Positions 1 to 11,488 are shown, counted from the stretch's first letter. The stretch: 64,000 bases of DNA from Armillaria gallica (GCA_037576215.1 JBANDB010000004.1:4898001-4962000), one strand, 5' to 3'. Notes: generated by a model not told the origin, from the sequence alone. A program made the numbers and translations.

Positions 1-51
1 ATCTCAACCCCAGGTACATGCCAGACCACAGGAGCAAAACCAGATGTCACT

Positions 52-912
52 ATGGCAGCAGGTAAGCTCAAAGTGAACATCACTGAGCTACACAATATCT
101 GTGCTCACCGAAGCCATGCCACTCTCTGTCACATGTACATTGATAGCCATATTGAGGAAATTGAGCTTGACCTGAATTCCAAACCAGAATTTTGCGAGAC
201 CTGTGTGAAGGCCAAAGCGAAGCACAAACTGTTCCCCAAACAAGGCCAATACGAGTACATTGAGAACACTGGCAACAAGGTTGTTGGAGACTTGATGAGA
301 CCGATGTCCATCGTATCACTCAGGGGAGCATGCTATGCCTGCACATACTGTGATTTACACACCCATGAATCAAAATCTGAATACTTATCAAAGAAATCGG
401 GTACCTTTGGGTCATACAAGCACTACAAGATCTGGATCAAGGTCCAGCATGGTGTTGAGGTTATAAAGATCCTGGGTACGGATCAAGGGGGAGAATTCCT
501 AAGTGACGAGTTCACTCAGCACCTCAAGGTGAAGGGGACAGAGCGGCACCTTACAGTACATGATTCTCCACAGTCAAACAGAATTGCCAAATGTTCCAAT
601 GGATATCTGATGGACATGACAAGAGCATTCCTAATCAGTTCAGGATTACCAAAATATCTATGGGCTAAAGCTCACTGGCATGCCAAATGGGTCTACAACC
701 GCACTCCAACGAAAGCAATACCATCAGGGAAAACCCCATTTGAGATGGCAACTGGCAGAAAGCCCAACATCTCTGGTCTTCGCCCATGGGGATGCCGTTG
801 CTGGGTCCAAGTCAAGGCACTGGAAAAGCTTGGGGAACATGCTGTTGAGACATGTTTTGTGGGAATTGATACTGAAGCTAAAGGCTGGAGGATTTATTGG
901 CCTGGAAAGTGA
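52..912 (+). pseudogene. Copia integrase region (fragment of pol)
   Basis: This 286-codon frame holds the Copia GAG-pre-integrase zinc finger (HRSH ... CETC, residues about 20-55) and an integrase core with the first two acidic residues (VGDLMR and GTDQGGEF). The usual third catalytic Glu, in the family's NGxAER-like motif, is replaced: the sequence here reads RIAKCSN, so the D,D,E triad is incomplete. The frame ends in TGA at 910-912, and the same frame continues with recognisable polyprotein sequence, so this stop is a lesion rather than a natural terminus. It cannot encode an active integrase. Confidence 0.85.
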
Positions 913-1444
913 AGGGTCAGCATTGAATGCAATGTTTATTTCAATAAAGAAGACCTGACTCCAGAACCATTTGCCATCAAGGGGGAGGATGAAGATATCA
1001 ACTCTCCTCAGGCTCCAAAGTCATCTACAGCCTCTCAGCCCACTGAAAATCAGCCAGACGAACCACAAACACCCACAGAAACTCACCCAGAACATCCAGA
1101 ATCTCCACTCACAGACATAGAGTCTGATCATACTCCTCAGCCAAGCTGCCCCAAGCACTCTGCAGCTCTAAAACCAGGCCAACTCACACAACCAGACTTG
1201 CATAGATGTCTCACCACTGCTGGAATAGCAGTAACTGTGGCCAAAGATGAGTCAAATGATGATGAGGATGAAGAGCCATTGGGCTCCTTGCTGGTAGACT
1301 ATGCCACTGTGATAGCGGATGTTGAACCAGTGACCATGAAAGAGGCACTGAGTGGTCCTGATGAAGAGGAATAGCATGAGTTGATGCTTGCAGAAGTAAG
1401 GCAGTGTGAGAAGAAGAAAGTGTGGAAGGTGATGAAATGAGAAG

Positions 1445-2935
1445 ATGTTCCCAGCCATGAATGCAAATATTGTGGACACAAGGTCTGTTTACCGGGTCAA
1501 ATGGAATGAAACTGGCGAGCCCAAAAAGGCTAAGTCACGTTTCATAGCTAAAGGATTCACACAAGTTCAAGGTGTTAATTATTTTGACACTTATGCCCTG
1601 GTTGTCCACCTTCCCACTCTTTGCATCCTACTATCCATGGCTGCATCTCATGATGCAATAATTGACCAAGCCAATATCAAAAATGTGTACCTGCATGCAA
1701 ATATCATTGAGGAGATCTATATCAAGTTCCCAAACAGATACAAAGAATTCTTTGAGATCCTGGAACACCTCAAGGGCCAGAATGTCTGTGCCAAGCTGCT
1801 CAAGTGTCTATATGGCACAAAGCAAGCAGGCTGAGGCTGGTACCAAACCCTAAAGTCAACAATGATCTCTCTCAGGTTCACAATTAGCAATGCGGACGAG
1901 GCCGTCTTCTATTGGATCAAGTCAGCAACAAAGTACACTATCATTGCAGTTGCCACAGATGACTTTACCATCATAGCAAACTCCCAAGAAGAGTCGAACT
2001 GATTTAAATGAGAAATCGGCTCTCATTTTGAGCTAATTGACCTTGGGCCTATTCACTGGCTGCTGGGTATGCATATCACTTGGGACTGGGCGAAACACAC
2101 CATCAGCATTGGACAATCTGCATATATTGACCAGATTGCAAAATGATTCGGCATTGAGGAAATGGCCCTATTTGCGACACTAATGAAAGCAATCTCAATT
2201 TAAACCCAGACTCACCTTCTGTGTCCACAGAACCAGTTACACCATGTGAAAAAGCACTATACCGTGAACTCCTGGGCTCCCTCATGTATGTCACAGTCGG
2301 TTCTCACCCTGAAATCAGCTATTTGGTCTCAGCACTCTCACAATTCATGGAGGAACCATGCTCAACTCACCTAAAGGCCGGATTCCAAGTCCTCCGCTAT
2401 CTGAAGGGCACGCATGACCAACGGCTTGTAATTGGTGGCCCTGATATCAATCCTAAGGACTATCATGATGCTGCATATGCAAACCAGCCCAGGTGGAAAT
2501 CTATGTCTGGATTTGTGCTGTTCATGGGTCAGGGAGCTGTCATGTGGACATCTAGAAAACAACCAATTGTTACCATCTCCACAGGCGAATCGGAATACAC
2601 CAGACTGACACCAGCATCCAAAAATATGATCTGGCTGCACAAGATCCTTTCTGAGCTCTCCACCTTCATTGCAAACCCTTCCATCTATCCATCTGAGCCC
2701 ACCATCCTCTACTCTGACAGCCAAAATGCCCTTTCTATTGCCAAGGATTCAGTGTTCATGAATGTATGAAGCATATTGGAGTCTGTTACCATTTCATCCA
2801 GCAAACCGTTGAGGAAGGCCACATCAAATTGCAATACTGCCCAACCGATGACATGATTGCTGATGTCCTGACAAAACTGTTGGCTTATCAAAAGTTCAAG
2901 AAGTTTATGGAAGTGCTGGGCATCATGTAAATGAG
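1445..2935 (+). pseudogene. Copia reverse transcriptase and RNase H region (fragments)
   Basis: The RT start is recognisable at 1445-1834 (FIAKGFTQVQG, then YLHANI and LYGTKQAG, matching the Copia RT pattern). The frame stops at TGA 1832-1834 inside the conserved KQAxRxW region. More RT-like sequence follows with further stops (around 2000). RNase H sequence at 2221-2769 includes LGSLMYVT, SGFVLFMG, STGESEY and LYSDSQNAL. The segment after 2769 still resembles the RNase H tail. At least four inactivating stops were seen by eye between 1370 and 2160, several at CGA- or TGG-derived positions. Confidence 0.85.
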
Positions 2936-2957
2936 TTGCATACATCTCAAGGGGGAG

Positions 2958-3046
2958 TGTTGGACATAGTAGCAGTATGAGATGCACACAGACAGTGTAT
3001 TTGATTTTACTTTCCTTTTTCATTTACAATGCACAGCCTCGCATCT
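2958..3046 (+). repeat. Copia 3' LTR, left fragment (split by Gypsy insertion)
   Basis: It begins TGTTGGACATAG directly after a polypurine tract. It ends at the CATCT (3042-3046) that is duplicated at 11484-11488 on the other side of the Gypsy element. The right-hand remainder starts at 11489; its 3' boundary is not resolved because the 5' LTR lies outside the window. Confidence 0.7.
3042..3046. repeat. Target-site duplication CATCT, left copy
   Basis: CATCT lies immediately left of the Gypsy LTR and is repeated at 11484-11488 immediately right of it. A 5-bp duplication is usual for Ty3/Gypsy integration. Confidence 0.9.
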
Positions 3047-3447
3047 TATTAGATCTGAATTCCTATCAAGGACAAACACCAGCTGTCTCGCGTTTGGGCA
3101 GTCACCAACGTTTCCTAAGTAATAGGCGTTCCGGCTAAGTCTTAGTTTTCAGCGAAGAATTAAGTGATAGATTCAGTATGGATTAAAGTTAGTTCGAGGC
3201 TGGCATACATGAAGTAAGAACTACTACTTAAATACGAGGGCTGAAGGTCTAATCATAAGATGTCTGTGAGTGGTCGATAACGAAGTACAAGGACTTGGAG
3301 CCGTGGCACGTGGTAATGAAGCGAAAGTGTGAGAGGTTGAGAGATAACATGGGAATGTTGCAGGATTGCCCCTATGAGTAATGGCCCGGATTGGTCCGGT
3401 ATGAGAGGTAAGATAAGATAAAGGAAAAAAGTGAATAAATCGTAACA
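3047..3447 (-). repeat. Gypsy 3' LTR (401 bp)
   Basis: On the element's strand it starts TGTTACG right after a polypurine tract (AATGAGGGGGTAA, 3448-3460) and ends CTAATA at 3047. The 3' end TA instead of CA is unusual but is the same in both copies and is fixed by the flanking duplication. It differs from the other LTR at 10 positions by eye. Confidence 0.95.
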
Positions 3448-3460
3448 TTACCCCCTCATT
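3448..3460 (-). other. Gypsy polypurine tract
   Basis: Read on the minus strand it is AATGAGGGGGTAA, directly upstream of the TGTTACG start of the 3' LTR. This is the expected position of the plus-strand primer for reverse transcription. Confidence 0.8.
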
Positions 3461-3587
3461 AAGGCAGGCATCCCGACTGCTGTTAAGGTATGCTTCCCGG
3501 TTCGAAGGGTGACTTCGTCTCTGTCGATGGGTTGTTGTTCCCTCCGAAAATGTCCCATAGTTCATATAGATCCTCCCAGCTTCTGAG

Positions 3588-6500
3588 TCACTTCCCGGTC
3601 CTTGGGTCAATGTGGTACTCCCAATCCTCCTTTTTGTGGATGACTTGGTCGACATGTTCAGCGAGGTATTCTTCGATGAGTTCATCTGCATTCATATCGC
3701 CCTCCCGTACCCAGCTGTTCGATTCTGGTCTGTACCCCTTCCACTTGACAAAGTAGTCTGTTACTCTCCTTGAGGGTTCGTTTTGTCTTCCCCTAACGTT
3801 TCATTGCCTACTGTCTAAGATTTTCTTGACTTCGTAATGTTCTTCGTCATCGATTAAATCTGGTGGTGGCGGGGGGGGCTGTTCCTGGTTGGGAAATGCG
3901 GGCAGAGTATAGGGAGTGAGTAACGTCTCATTGAAGGTGGGGTGAATCTTCCAGGTGGCGGGTAATTTAAGTGTATATGCTGAGGCCCCCTTTTTGTTTG
4001 TGATTTCGAAAGGTCCTGTTCGCTTATCATTGAGTTTTTTCTTTGGACATGGGAGATGGAGGTTGGTCATATCGAGCCAGACTTTATCACCTATTTGGTA
4101 TTCGACGGCTGGGCACTTGGTTTTGTCATACTGCACTTTCATTTGTGCTGCTGCCTTTTCAAGCGATGCTTTGGCCGATGCATAGACTTCTTGCATTTTG
4201 GATACGAACGTGTTCGATGCCGGGGTCTGGAAAGGTGCGATGGGTTTGGATCCTGGTAGTACCGTGGGATGGTAGCCATAGTTGACCTTGAAGGGGCTCT
4301 TGCCAGTGGAGGAGTGAGTGCGGTTATTATGGGCGAAGGCTGTGAGGGAAAGCCATTCTGCCCAGTCGGTTTGGAGGTGGTTGACGAACATTCGGAGGTA
4401 CTTTTCGATTTCTTGGTTAACCCTTTCGGTTTGTCCGTCTGTCTGAGGGTGGTAAGCTGTTGAAGCATTGCCTTTGATCTGGAGAAGATTGTAGAGATCT
4501 TTCATGAACTTGGATACGAATACGGTGCCCCTGTCTGAAATGACGACTTGGGGCATACCGTGTTTGGCGTAAACTTCATCGCATAGTATCTTTGCCCACC
4601 CTTCTGAGGATAAATCTGTAGAGCATGCAACAGGAATGATTTCCTTCGAGAAACGGTCGACGATTACAAGGATAGCGTCGTGCCCGTTACTCTTTGGTAA
4701 TCCTGTCACCATGTCCACTGAGATGTGGGTCCAAGGCCATGAGGGTATTTTGTTTGGGTGCAAGGGCGCTGCCTTGGCTTGGGTGCTGCTTTTTGTCTGC
4801 TGGCAGGTTTTGCAGGCTTTTACATAGGCTTCGATGTCTTTCTTCATCTTTGGCCACCAAAACTCTTGTAACACAAGTTCTTTGGTCTTCTCGATGCCCA
4901 GATGCCCAGCGGTGATATGATCGTGAGATTGGGCGATAATTTCCCCTCAAAGAGCATGGTCTCTGGGGATGTAGATCCTGCCATTGTACCAGATGAGTCC
5001 GTCCTTCATTTTCATGCCCCGGTTGTGGTCGACGGATCCAGCGATGGTTTTGTCCCAAAGGTGAGCCCTCTTGGTAGTGGCCTGTATATTTCAATGGGTT
5101 TCTCCAATTGTCGGCATAATCATGGCCCTGAAGTGTTCGGGGGACAGGACTATAACCTGATCATTGTCATCCTGCCCTTGGTCGTGGTCTGCTCATCGAG
5201 AGAGAAGGTCAGCCTTTTTGTTTGCGGTGCCAGCCTTGTGATGGAGGGTGAAATGGTATTCTGCCAGCTCGGTGATCCATCGAGCTTGGCATCAGTTTAC
5301 TTTCTGGGGCTTTCGGAAATACTGGAGGTTTTGATGATCCGTCCAGATTTCAAAGTCTTGGTGTGCGCCCATAAGGTAATGCCTCCACTCCTCCAATGCA
5401 AGCATGATTGCAAGGAGTTCCTTGTCGTAGATCTCGTAGTTACGTTCCGTAACCGAGAGGGATTTTGACAGGAAGGAAACTGGTCTCCACTTGCCATCTT
5501 GTTCTTGGGAGAGGACTGCACCGATGGCCCCTTCGCTAGCGTCTGCTTCTACTCTGAATTTCCCCTCGTTTGTCGGTATGGCGAGTATGACATCTTCGGC
5601 CAGTTGTCTTTTCAGCTGCTCAAACGCCTCCAGCTGCGCCTTGCCCCACTTCCATGCATCATTCCCCGTCAACTGAGTCATAGGTTTTACGATCTTGCTA
5701 TAGTTCTTTATGAACTGGCGGTAGAAGTTGGTGAATCCTAGGAAGGATTGAAGTTCCTTCTTCTTCGTGGGCACCGGCCAGTCGAGGATGCCTTTGATCT
5801 TGACTGGGTCCATGCGGATACTGCCTTCGCTGATGATGGTGCCCAGGTACTCCGTTTCTAGAACTTCGAACTCGCATTTTTCAGCTTTAAGGAACAGTTT
5901 GTGCTTTCGCAAGGTTGTTAAGACTTCCCGGGTGATTCAGCGGTGTTCCTCCTTCGTCTTGGACATGATGAGGATATCGTCGAGGTAAATGGTAACCTTG
6001 CCGGAGCCTATGAGGTCTTTGAAGATATCGTTCATCATCCACTGGAAGGTGGCGGGTGAGTTGGTGAGCCCGAAGAACATTACCGTCGGCTCATACAAGC
6101 CGCGGTTAGTCCTGAAGGCTGCCTTCCACTCATCTCCTGTTTTGATGCGAACATTATTGTATCCCCACTGGACATCCAACTTGGAGAAATATTTGGTGCC
6201 ATGCAGTTTGTCCATGAGTTCTGAGATCAACGGGAGCGGATATCGATTTTTAATTGTCATTTTGTTAAGCTTCCGATAATCTTGGACGGGTCGCAGTTTT
6301 CCATCTTTCTTTTTAACAAAGAAGAAGGGGGATGCCATGGGTGATTTGGAGGGTTGTATTCTCCCGCTGGACAGGTTCTCGTCAAGAAATTTGTCTAGCT
6401 CCTCCTGTTCAGCTCGGTTAAGAGGATAGACCTTGCAGTCGAGATTAGCATTAGCATTGGGAATAAGCTCGATGGCATGGTCTCATGGCTTTGGCTCCAG

Positions 6501-8297
6501 GAGCTTGTCAAAGTTTTCTTTATCAAATAAATCTTTGAAGTCCCTGCACCATTCGGGCACCATTTCTTCGAAGGTTTTAGTCTTCTTCTCGGCATTAGCT
6601 TGGGCTGCTAAATCATTGGCTATGTGTCGCATGGCTCTGATGCAAATAGCTTCTTCAAAGCTTATTGCGAGGATGGTGTCGCCCTCCTCAAGTTCTTCGT
6701 CTCATTTGTCGTATGGATCTGCGTCTGGTAACGGGATCGGAACATGATGGCATTGGCACCGGGCAAAGGTCATCTTCCCGGTTTGCCAGTTGATCAGCAG
6801 GTTGTGCTTTGCCAACCAATCATGCCCAAGGAAAACGTCGTGATCTTGTAAATCAGTGATGGCCAAGTCAAGGTTTTCGGCATGATCGCCAATTGTGATG
6901 CGTAGCTCTGCATAGGCGGTGATTTGTCCGGCACTGTTCTTTGATCCGTCCGCATTATAGACTGTGATGGGCACTGCGGTTGCCCGTGTGGGGAGATTAT
7001 GGGTTTCTACAAAGGTTCGGCTGATGGCACTGCTGGTGCAGCCGCTGTCAACCAGAGCTGAGGAGGTAATAGAGTTGTTTTCCCCCGGTATCCCAATCTG
7101 GATGTCGGTTGTTAAAGCTTTATCGCCTCTGCTTAGTCGGCAAACGCAGCGTCGGGGTTGTTGGAGTTCATACATTACGTCCAGAGCGTTGATTTTAGTC
7201 TGTAGTCCTTTGATCATCTCATCGACTACTTCCTCCACCCGAGTTTTATGAATCCAGTTCTTTAAGATAGCCCTGGCTTCTGACTCAGTCTTTGCGTCCT
7301 TAATCCTGCGCAACGTCCATTCAGCTCCAAAGGGTTTGAGCCAATGGTGTGGGACCTTCTCAGCCTTCGCGCTAGAACCCGAGGATTCCGCTACTGTCGA
7401 CTGGGTCACCTCAGGAGCTACAGGGGGTTTCAGGTTAGCCTTCTGACTGCGTCGGAAACTTGTGTCATCCTCATCATCTGGGATCTCCTCCATCTGTACC
7501 TTAGGCCCCCTTTTTACCGCCTGGGCGCTAGCAGCTTCCGTTCCTTCGGCTGCCTTGGTCAGGGCTGTTGCGCATCCAACAGTTCTTGCTACTCGCTGGT
7601 CTTCGTTGAGATCGCCTAGTGGGTTTTTGAGGTGCCGCAAGCTCGTCTGGACGTCGGGGCCATCGCTTGCGTGGACAGCAGACTCGACCTGTGCTGAATG
7701 AATGGACTTACCAGCCCGGTCGGTTCCCACCGGACTTAGCGAGTCATTCGGCTCCCGCCTAGGGCCTCTGCCGACCTGGTTCCAGCCCTTGTCTTGATGC
7801 TGGCTCGCATACCTGGGACTCTTGCAAAGCTGCTGATCATCAGACCGTGCTATCAGTCCGCTGCACATGGCATTCGGCGAACCCTCCTCCTTCAGCCCGG
7901 TGACAGATGTCACCTTCGCTTGTGCCGTGGCCAAAGGTGGCACCGTCAACCGCTTGAGTGTTTCTGGCTCTTCGTCTGCAGTATTCCCCTTGCCAGGGGC
8001 CGCTTCTTCAAGGGGGGCATCAAGCGCTTGTTCCCTTGCCCCATCCAGTCGCGTTTTAGGCACTGTTATGACAGGTGACACTATGGTAGGTGCCTTTTCG
8101 TTCGATGCTTTCGCTCGCAATGAGTTACTTGCCGAACATTTAGCCGGTAAGTCGTTTCTGGCATCCTGTGTTGATTCTTTCTTAATTTCGGTCCCGGTAG
8201 TGAAGTCGTCATGGGGTATATTCGAATGCGCGTTATCCACTACAGAAATACATTGAGCCTTACTAGCAGGCAACAAGGGCGTACCGGGTGAAATCAA
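3588..8297 (-). pseudogene. Gypsy pol (protease-RT-RNase H-integrase-chromodomain), eight TGA stops
   Basis: One reading frame spans about 1,570 codons without a frameshift. Domains in order: a long low-complexity N-terminus; an aspartic protease with VDSGCTSSA (Asp codon 7047-7049); RT with YLDD near 5976-5987; RNase H with DASEGAIGAVLSQ; an HHCC zinc finger and D,D,E integrase (SVDMVTGLP, ISDRGTVF, QTERVNQEIE); and a chromodomain (YFVKWKGY, then SW) ending at 3588. The frame is cut by stops at 6702, 6483, 5937, 5292, 5193, 5091, 4947 and 3801 (lower coordinate of each). All eight are TGA, as expected if CGA Arg codons lost their C by deamination. Pol sits in a different frame from the end of gag. 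The copy is inactive. Confidence 0.92.
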
Positions 8298-8323
8298 GTC
8301 CTTCGCCGAGTCAGTCGAATCAT

Positions 8324-11062
8324 TTACTGCTCGGCACCGTCTTTTACCTCCTCAACTTTCGAATCTGTCTTCTCATTTGTTGCTACATGGTCCCAGTAAT
8401 AGGCGCATCGCCGGAGCGCCTCTTCCTTTGTCTTGGGTCGTTTGGGGCAGTCCCGTTTGAAATGTCCGAGTTGGCCGCATCCAAAGCACTTGGTCTTGGC
8501 GCATACCACGTCGATGTCCATGGGCTTACCCTGCCCTCCATATGTCGTGCCAGTTCCCGTCGTCTTTTCCGGGATACTGCTCTGCTGCTGCTGGTTCCCC
8601 TTTGTCGTCGGGGTTGTAGTCGTTTTGACTTGTTGCTTCCATTCTGTTACTTTGCCCCCCGCTGCTCCGCTTTCCGCGTCCTCCAATTATGGTCGATGCG
8701 AAGTATACGTCGTTTCCACTTATGATAGCTCCCGGGAATGTCTGCATCTGAGGCATAAATGATGTCCTTGGCTGACGACCGGCACACCTTTTTCACTTGG
8801 GCAACCATCATCATGTCGATGCCTAGGATGCCTGCCTCAAAGGCTAGTGACTCGAACTGCTGGAAGAACAAGTCTCCATCCGGGAAGTGGCTTTGCCGTA
8901 GTGCTTCCCACTGGGCGAACTTGATCTCCGCGTTCGCGTCCTTCCAGAACCTCCGTCTGACCTCATTGACGAACTCCTCGTAGGGCGGGTAGTATTGGAA
9001 GCCGTGGTTGTCCCTTCCCAACTCTCGTGCGTATAGCTTCCACTACACCTGTGCGTCTTTGCCGAAGCGCAATATGCAGAAGATGACCTTGTGCGGGTGA
9101 TGATAGAAGTGCTGGTTGAAAACCGAGAAGTACATGTCGCATTGGGAGAAGAATCGGGCGATATCGTTCGAGTCGCCGTTGAAGTTTTCCGGTATCTTGA
9201 CCATTTCTGGCTTCAGGGAAGACCATGGTCCCATATTGGCTGGGTCGAGGACCCACGGAGCCGGAGGATCGGGTGGTCCTGGCGGAGGAGGGTAGCGAGG
9301 TGGCGCCCACCTTCGAGGAGCGGTGGGCAGCTGAGGCGGTACGTTCAGTGGTGGTCCAGGTGGTGGTTGCGGCTTGCCAGGTGGCTGTACGGGTACCTGA
9401 GGCGCATTTGACGGTCCTGCACCATCACCAGTGATTGCAGCTGCAAAGAGTCGGGACGTCCTCTGCGTGTCTGGCGGCCCATATCTGCAGGGATACGCAT
9501 AGCTTGAGTGCCTAGGGGCATAGCCTGGTTCCCATCTCGGGTAACTAGGTACAGCGGCTCACCGCGGCAGTACCAGGGGTTCATCATCCATTGGTTCCGG
9601 CGTATGCGTGACCGGGGGTAAGTTAATCTGAGGTCGTTGGTACCTAGCTGGTACCTCAGCCTGGTGATCCTGGTGAATCATATTATAGGCGGTGCACGTG
9701 AAATGGGCGGCCTCTTCTTTCAATATATAACTATATCCATAATGGGTGTAGTCCCTCCCAGCTGGCGTCAAGGCCCAATCTTGATCCACTAGTAATTCCT
9801 CCCTGAAGTGCTCAAAGAGCTCCTCCAGGGTTGTGGTGAGGAGGACGGCGGGGACCTGAACCAGCTTGCCTGTTGACAGGAGGTACAGGGCCTGGGCGAT
9901 GGTTATCGGGGTGGTCGGCTGGGGGAGTGTTCGGGATCTTGAGAGTTGGGACAGGGCTTGGGGAAGGGCTTCTCCTACCGACAATGCCATTGACATACTC
10001 CTCGACGGGGAGTACCTCGGTTCTGGAGCTATTGGCAGTGTGGTATACTGTTTCTCCCCTCTCGTCGATATTCGGCTCGTCGCTCACCTCAATTCGTCCT
10101 GCCTCGACATCGATTCTTCTGAACTCCACGGCCCGCTCTGCCTCAACCCTTCTCCGCTCTCATCCAAACCAGTTGAGCCCTTGCTCGTCGACCTCATAGC
10201 GTGGATCGAGCCCCTGCACGGCATCGATTGCTGACCTTGGAGGCTCCCTCCTTCACCTTGGAATGGCGAGCCTGTTTGAGGCCTCTGGAGCTCCTCGAGG
10301 GGGGAGCTCGGGCGTCGAAGGCTGTCCACTGGCGATCAGGGGAGTGGGAGATCGTGTCGTGATTCATACTGGGGTATCCCAATAGTGGGGGACAGCGTAG
10401 GGATTTGGGTGATGGGGGAAAAAGGCGCTAACGGGGAGGTTGAGGTTGTCCCAGACGAGGTCGAGCTCGGAAGTGGAACTGATGTGGATTTCATGGGGGT
10501 CAGGGGTGACTGCTGGTACCCCGCGACCCCCAGGACGATTGCTGGCAGGTTGCTCGGCGGATGCGCTCAGGCCTGCTCGCCCCAGGCCAAGTCGGACGAG
10601 GTACCTTGCCAGGTCTGAGGCGGTAGGAACGTCTCGTGCTGCTGGATGGGGGGTAGCGCCAGCAGACTGGTGAGGAGAGAGCGGGTTGGTAGAAAGCTCA
10701 ATAAAGGGGAGTCTTGCTCTGGAAGTACCTCCATCGCTTCCTTCCTGAATGCCAATTTCCACCTCCCTAGGAACATCTTCTTCGCCTCTCCCGTCGATGC
10801 TAGTGTGCTCGTTGACTGCTGGGGCTCGTGGCGGTACGGGTGGGTAGAAGTGTGCCGGTGGTGGCTGCTGTGGGAGGACATAGTTGAACGGTGGTGGAGG
10901 GTACTGGATTCTTCTGTTGCGTCTGCGATGAGTGGTCCTTTGGTAGTGTATGATAGCTAGTACAAGCGCTGCTGAGAAAAAGGCTAGTCCGACACCGAGG
11001 TAGACTGCAGATAGTAGGATCTCGAGTGTCGTCGACATCTGTAGGCTCTGGTTAGGGAGCAA
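8324..11062 (-). pseudogene. Gypsy gag with N-terminal transmembrane segment, broken
   Basis: It starts 21 bp inside the 5' LTR. The first 232 codons (10364-11062) give a hydrophobic helix at about residues 11-36 followed by an Arg-rich patch (HRRRNRR), then a Pro-rich, disordered-looking stretch. The frame continues after TGA stops at 10364, about 10257 and about 10160. It shifts once near 9900-10000 into a frame with a helical region and a capsid-like segment (8647-9234). It shifts again near 8680 before a CCHC zinc knuckle (CFGCGQLGHFKRDC). Further stops are TGA at 9559 and TAG at 9043. The zinc knuckle and capsid-like part identify gag. The membrane segment is not a standard gag feature; whether it was translated as one protein with gag is inferred from the shared frame. 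Confidence 0.8.
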
Positions 11063-11068
11063 GGATGA

Positions 11069-11081
11069 AGCCTCGAACTAA
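11069..11081 (-). other. Putative self-primer binding site of Gypsy element
   Basis: On the element's strand, TTAGTTCGAGGCT starts two bases after the 5' LTR. It is exactly complementary to 13 bases in the element's own LTR (11225-11237). No match to a tRNA 3' end (TGG...) is seen here. Tf1 of fission yeast primes from the 5' end of its own transcript in this way. Here the mechanism is inferred. Confidence 0.7.
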
Positions 11082-11082
11082 T

Positions 11083-11483
11083 TATTAGACCTGAATTCCT
11101 ATCAAGGACAAACACCAGCTGTCTCGCGTTCGGGCAGTCACCGACATTTCCTAAGTAATAGGCGTTCCAGCTAAGTCTTAGTTTTCAGCGAAGAATTAAG
11201 CGATAGATTCAGTATGGATTAAAGTTAGTTCGAGGCTGGCATACATGAAGTAAGAACTACTACTTAAATACGAGGGCTGAAGGTCTAATCATAAGATGTC
11301 TGTGAGTGGTCGATAACGAAGTACAAGGACTTGGAGCCGTGGCACGTGGTAATGAAGCGAAAGTGTGAGAGGTTGAGAGATAACATGGGAACATTGCAGG
11401 ATCGCCCCTATGAGTAATGGGCCGGATTGGTCCGGTATGAGAGGTAAGATAAGATAAAGGAAAAAAGTGAATAAATCGTAACA
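11083..11483 (-). repeat. Gypsy 5' LTR (401 bp)
   Basis: It matches the left LTR in length and boundaries. On the element's strand it runs from TGTTACG (11483) to CTAATA (11083). It should contain the promoter: TATTTAAG at 11263-11270 lies about 33 bp upstream of the base predicted as transcript start (11237). Confidence 0.95.
11263..11270 (-). promoter_or_regulatory. Likely TATA box of the Gypsy LTR
   Basis: TATTTAAG on the minus strand, about 33 bp before the AGCCTCGAAC block that pairs with the primer site. If the transcript starts at that block, the spacing is right for a TATA element. The same sequence is present in the other LTR. Confidence 0.55.
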
Positions 11484-11488
11484 CATCT
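11484..11488. repeat. Target-site duplication CATCT, right copy
   Basis: It matches CATCT at 3042-3046 and abuts the Gypsy LTR. The Copia LTR sequence should resume right after it. Confidence 0.9.

Larger units (their letters stand above)
1..3046 (+). mobile_element. Ty1/Copia retrotransposon, 3' part, decayed
   Basis: The element runs in from the left window edge and is read on the plus strand. Order is zinc-binding pre-integrase and integrase core (52-912), reverse transcriptase (about 1445-1834) and RNase H (2221-2769), the Copia order (integrase before RT). A purine tract at 2949-2957 precedes TGTTGGAC at 2958, taken as the start of the 3' LTR. That LTR is interrupted at 3046 by the Gypsy element and should resume at 11489; its far end was not found. 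Gag, protease and 5' LTR are outside the window. Many in-frame stops show it is inactive. Confidence 0.9.
3047..11483 (-). mobile_element. Ty3/Gypsy chromovirus (8437 bp), nested in a Copia LTR
   Basis: The element is bounded by two 401-bp LTRs and a CATCT duplication and is transcribed on the minus strand. From its 5' end (right): LTR, putative self-primer site, gag with an N-terminal membrane segment, then pol in the order protease, RT, RNase H, integrase, chromodomain, then polypurine tract and LTR. This is the Gypsy order with the C-terminal chromodomain of chromoviruses. All boundaries are intact, so it looks like one whole insertion later inactivated by point mutations, without large deletions. 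Confidence 0.95.

Noticed and set aside
3224..3691. 155-codon minus-strand ORF over the Gypsy LTR and end of pol
   Set aside because: The chromodomain is read in another frame, and this ORF runs through the LTR boundary.
7344..8256. Several plus-strand ORFs of 90-130 codons inside the Gypsy element
   Set aside because: They are shadows of the minus-strand pol N-terminal region.
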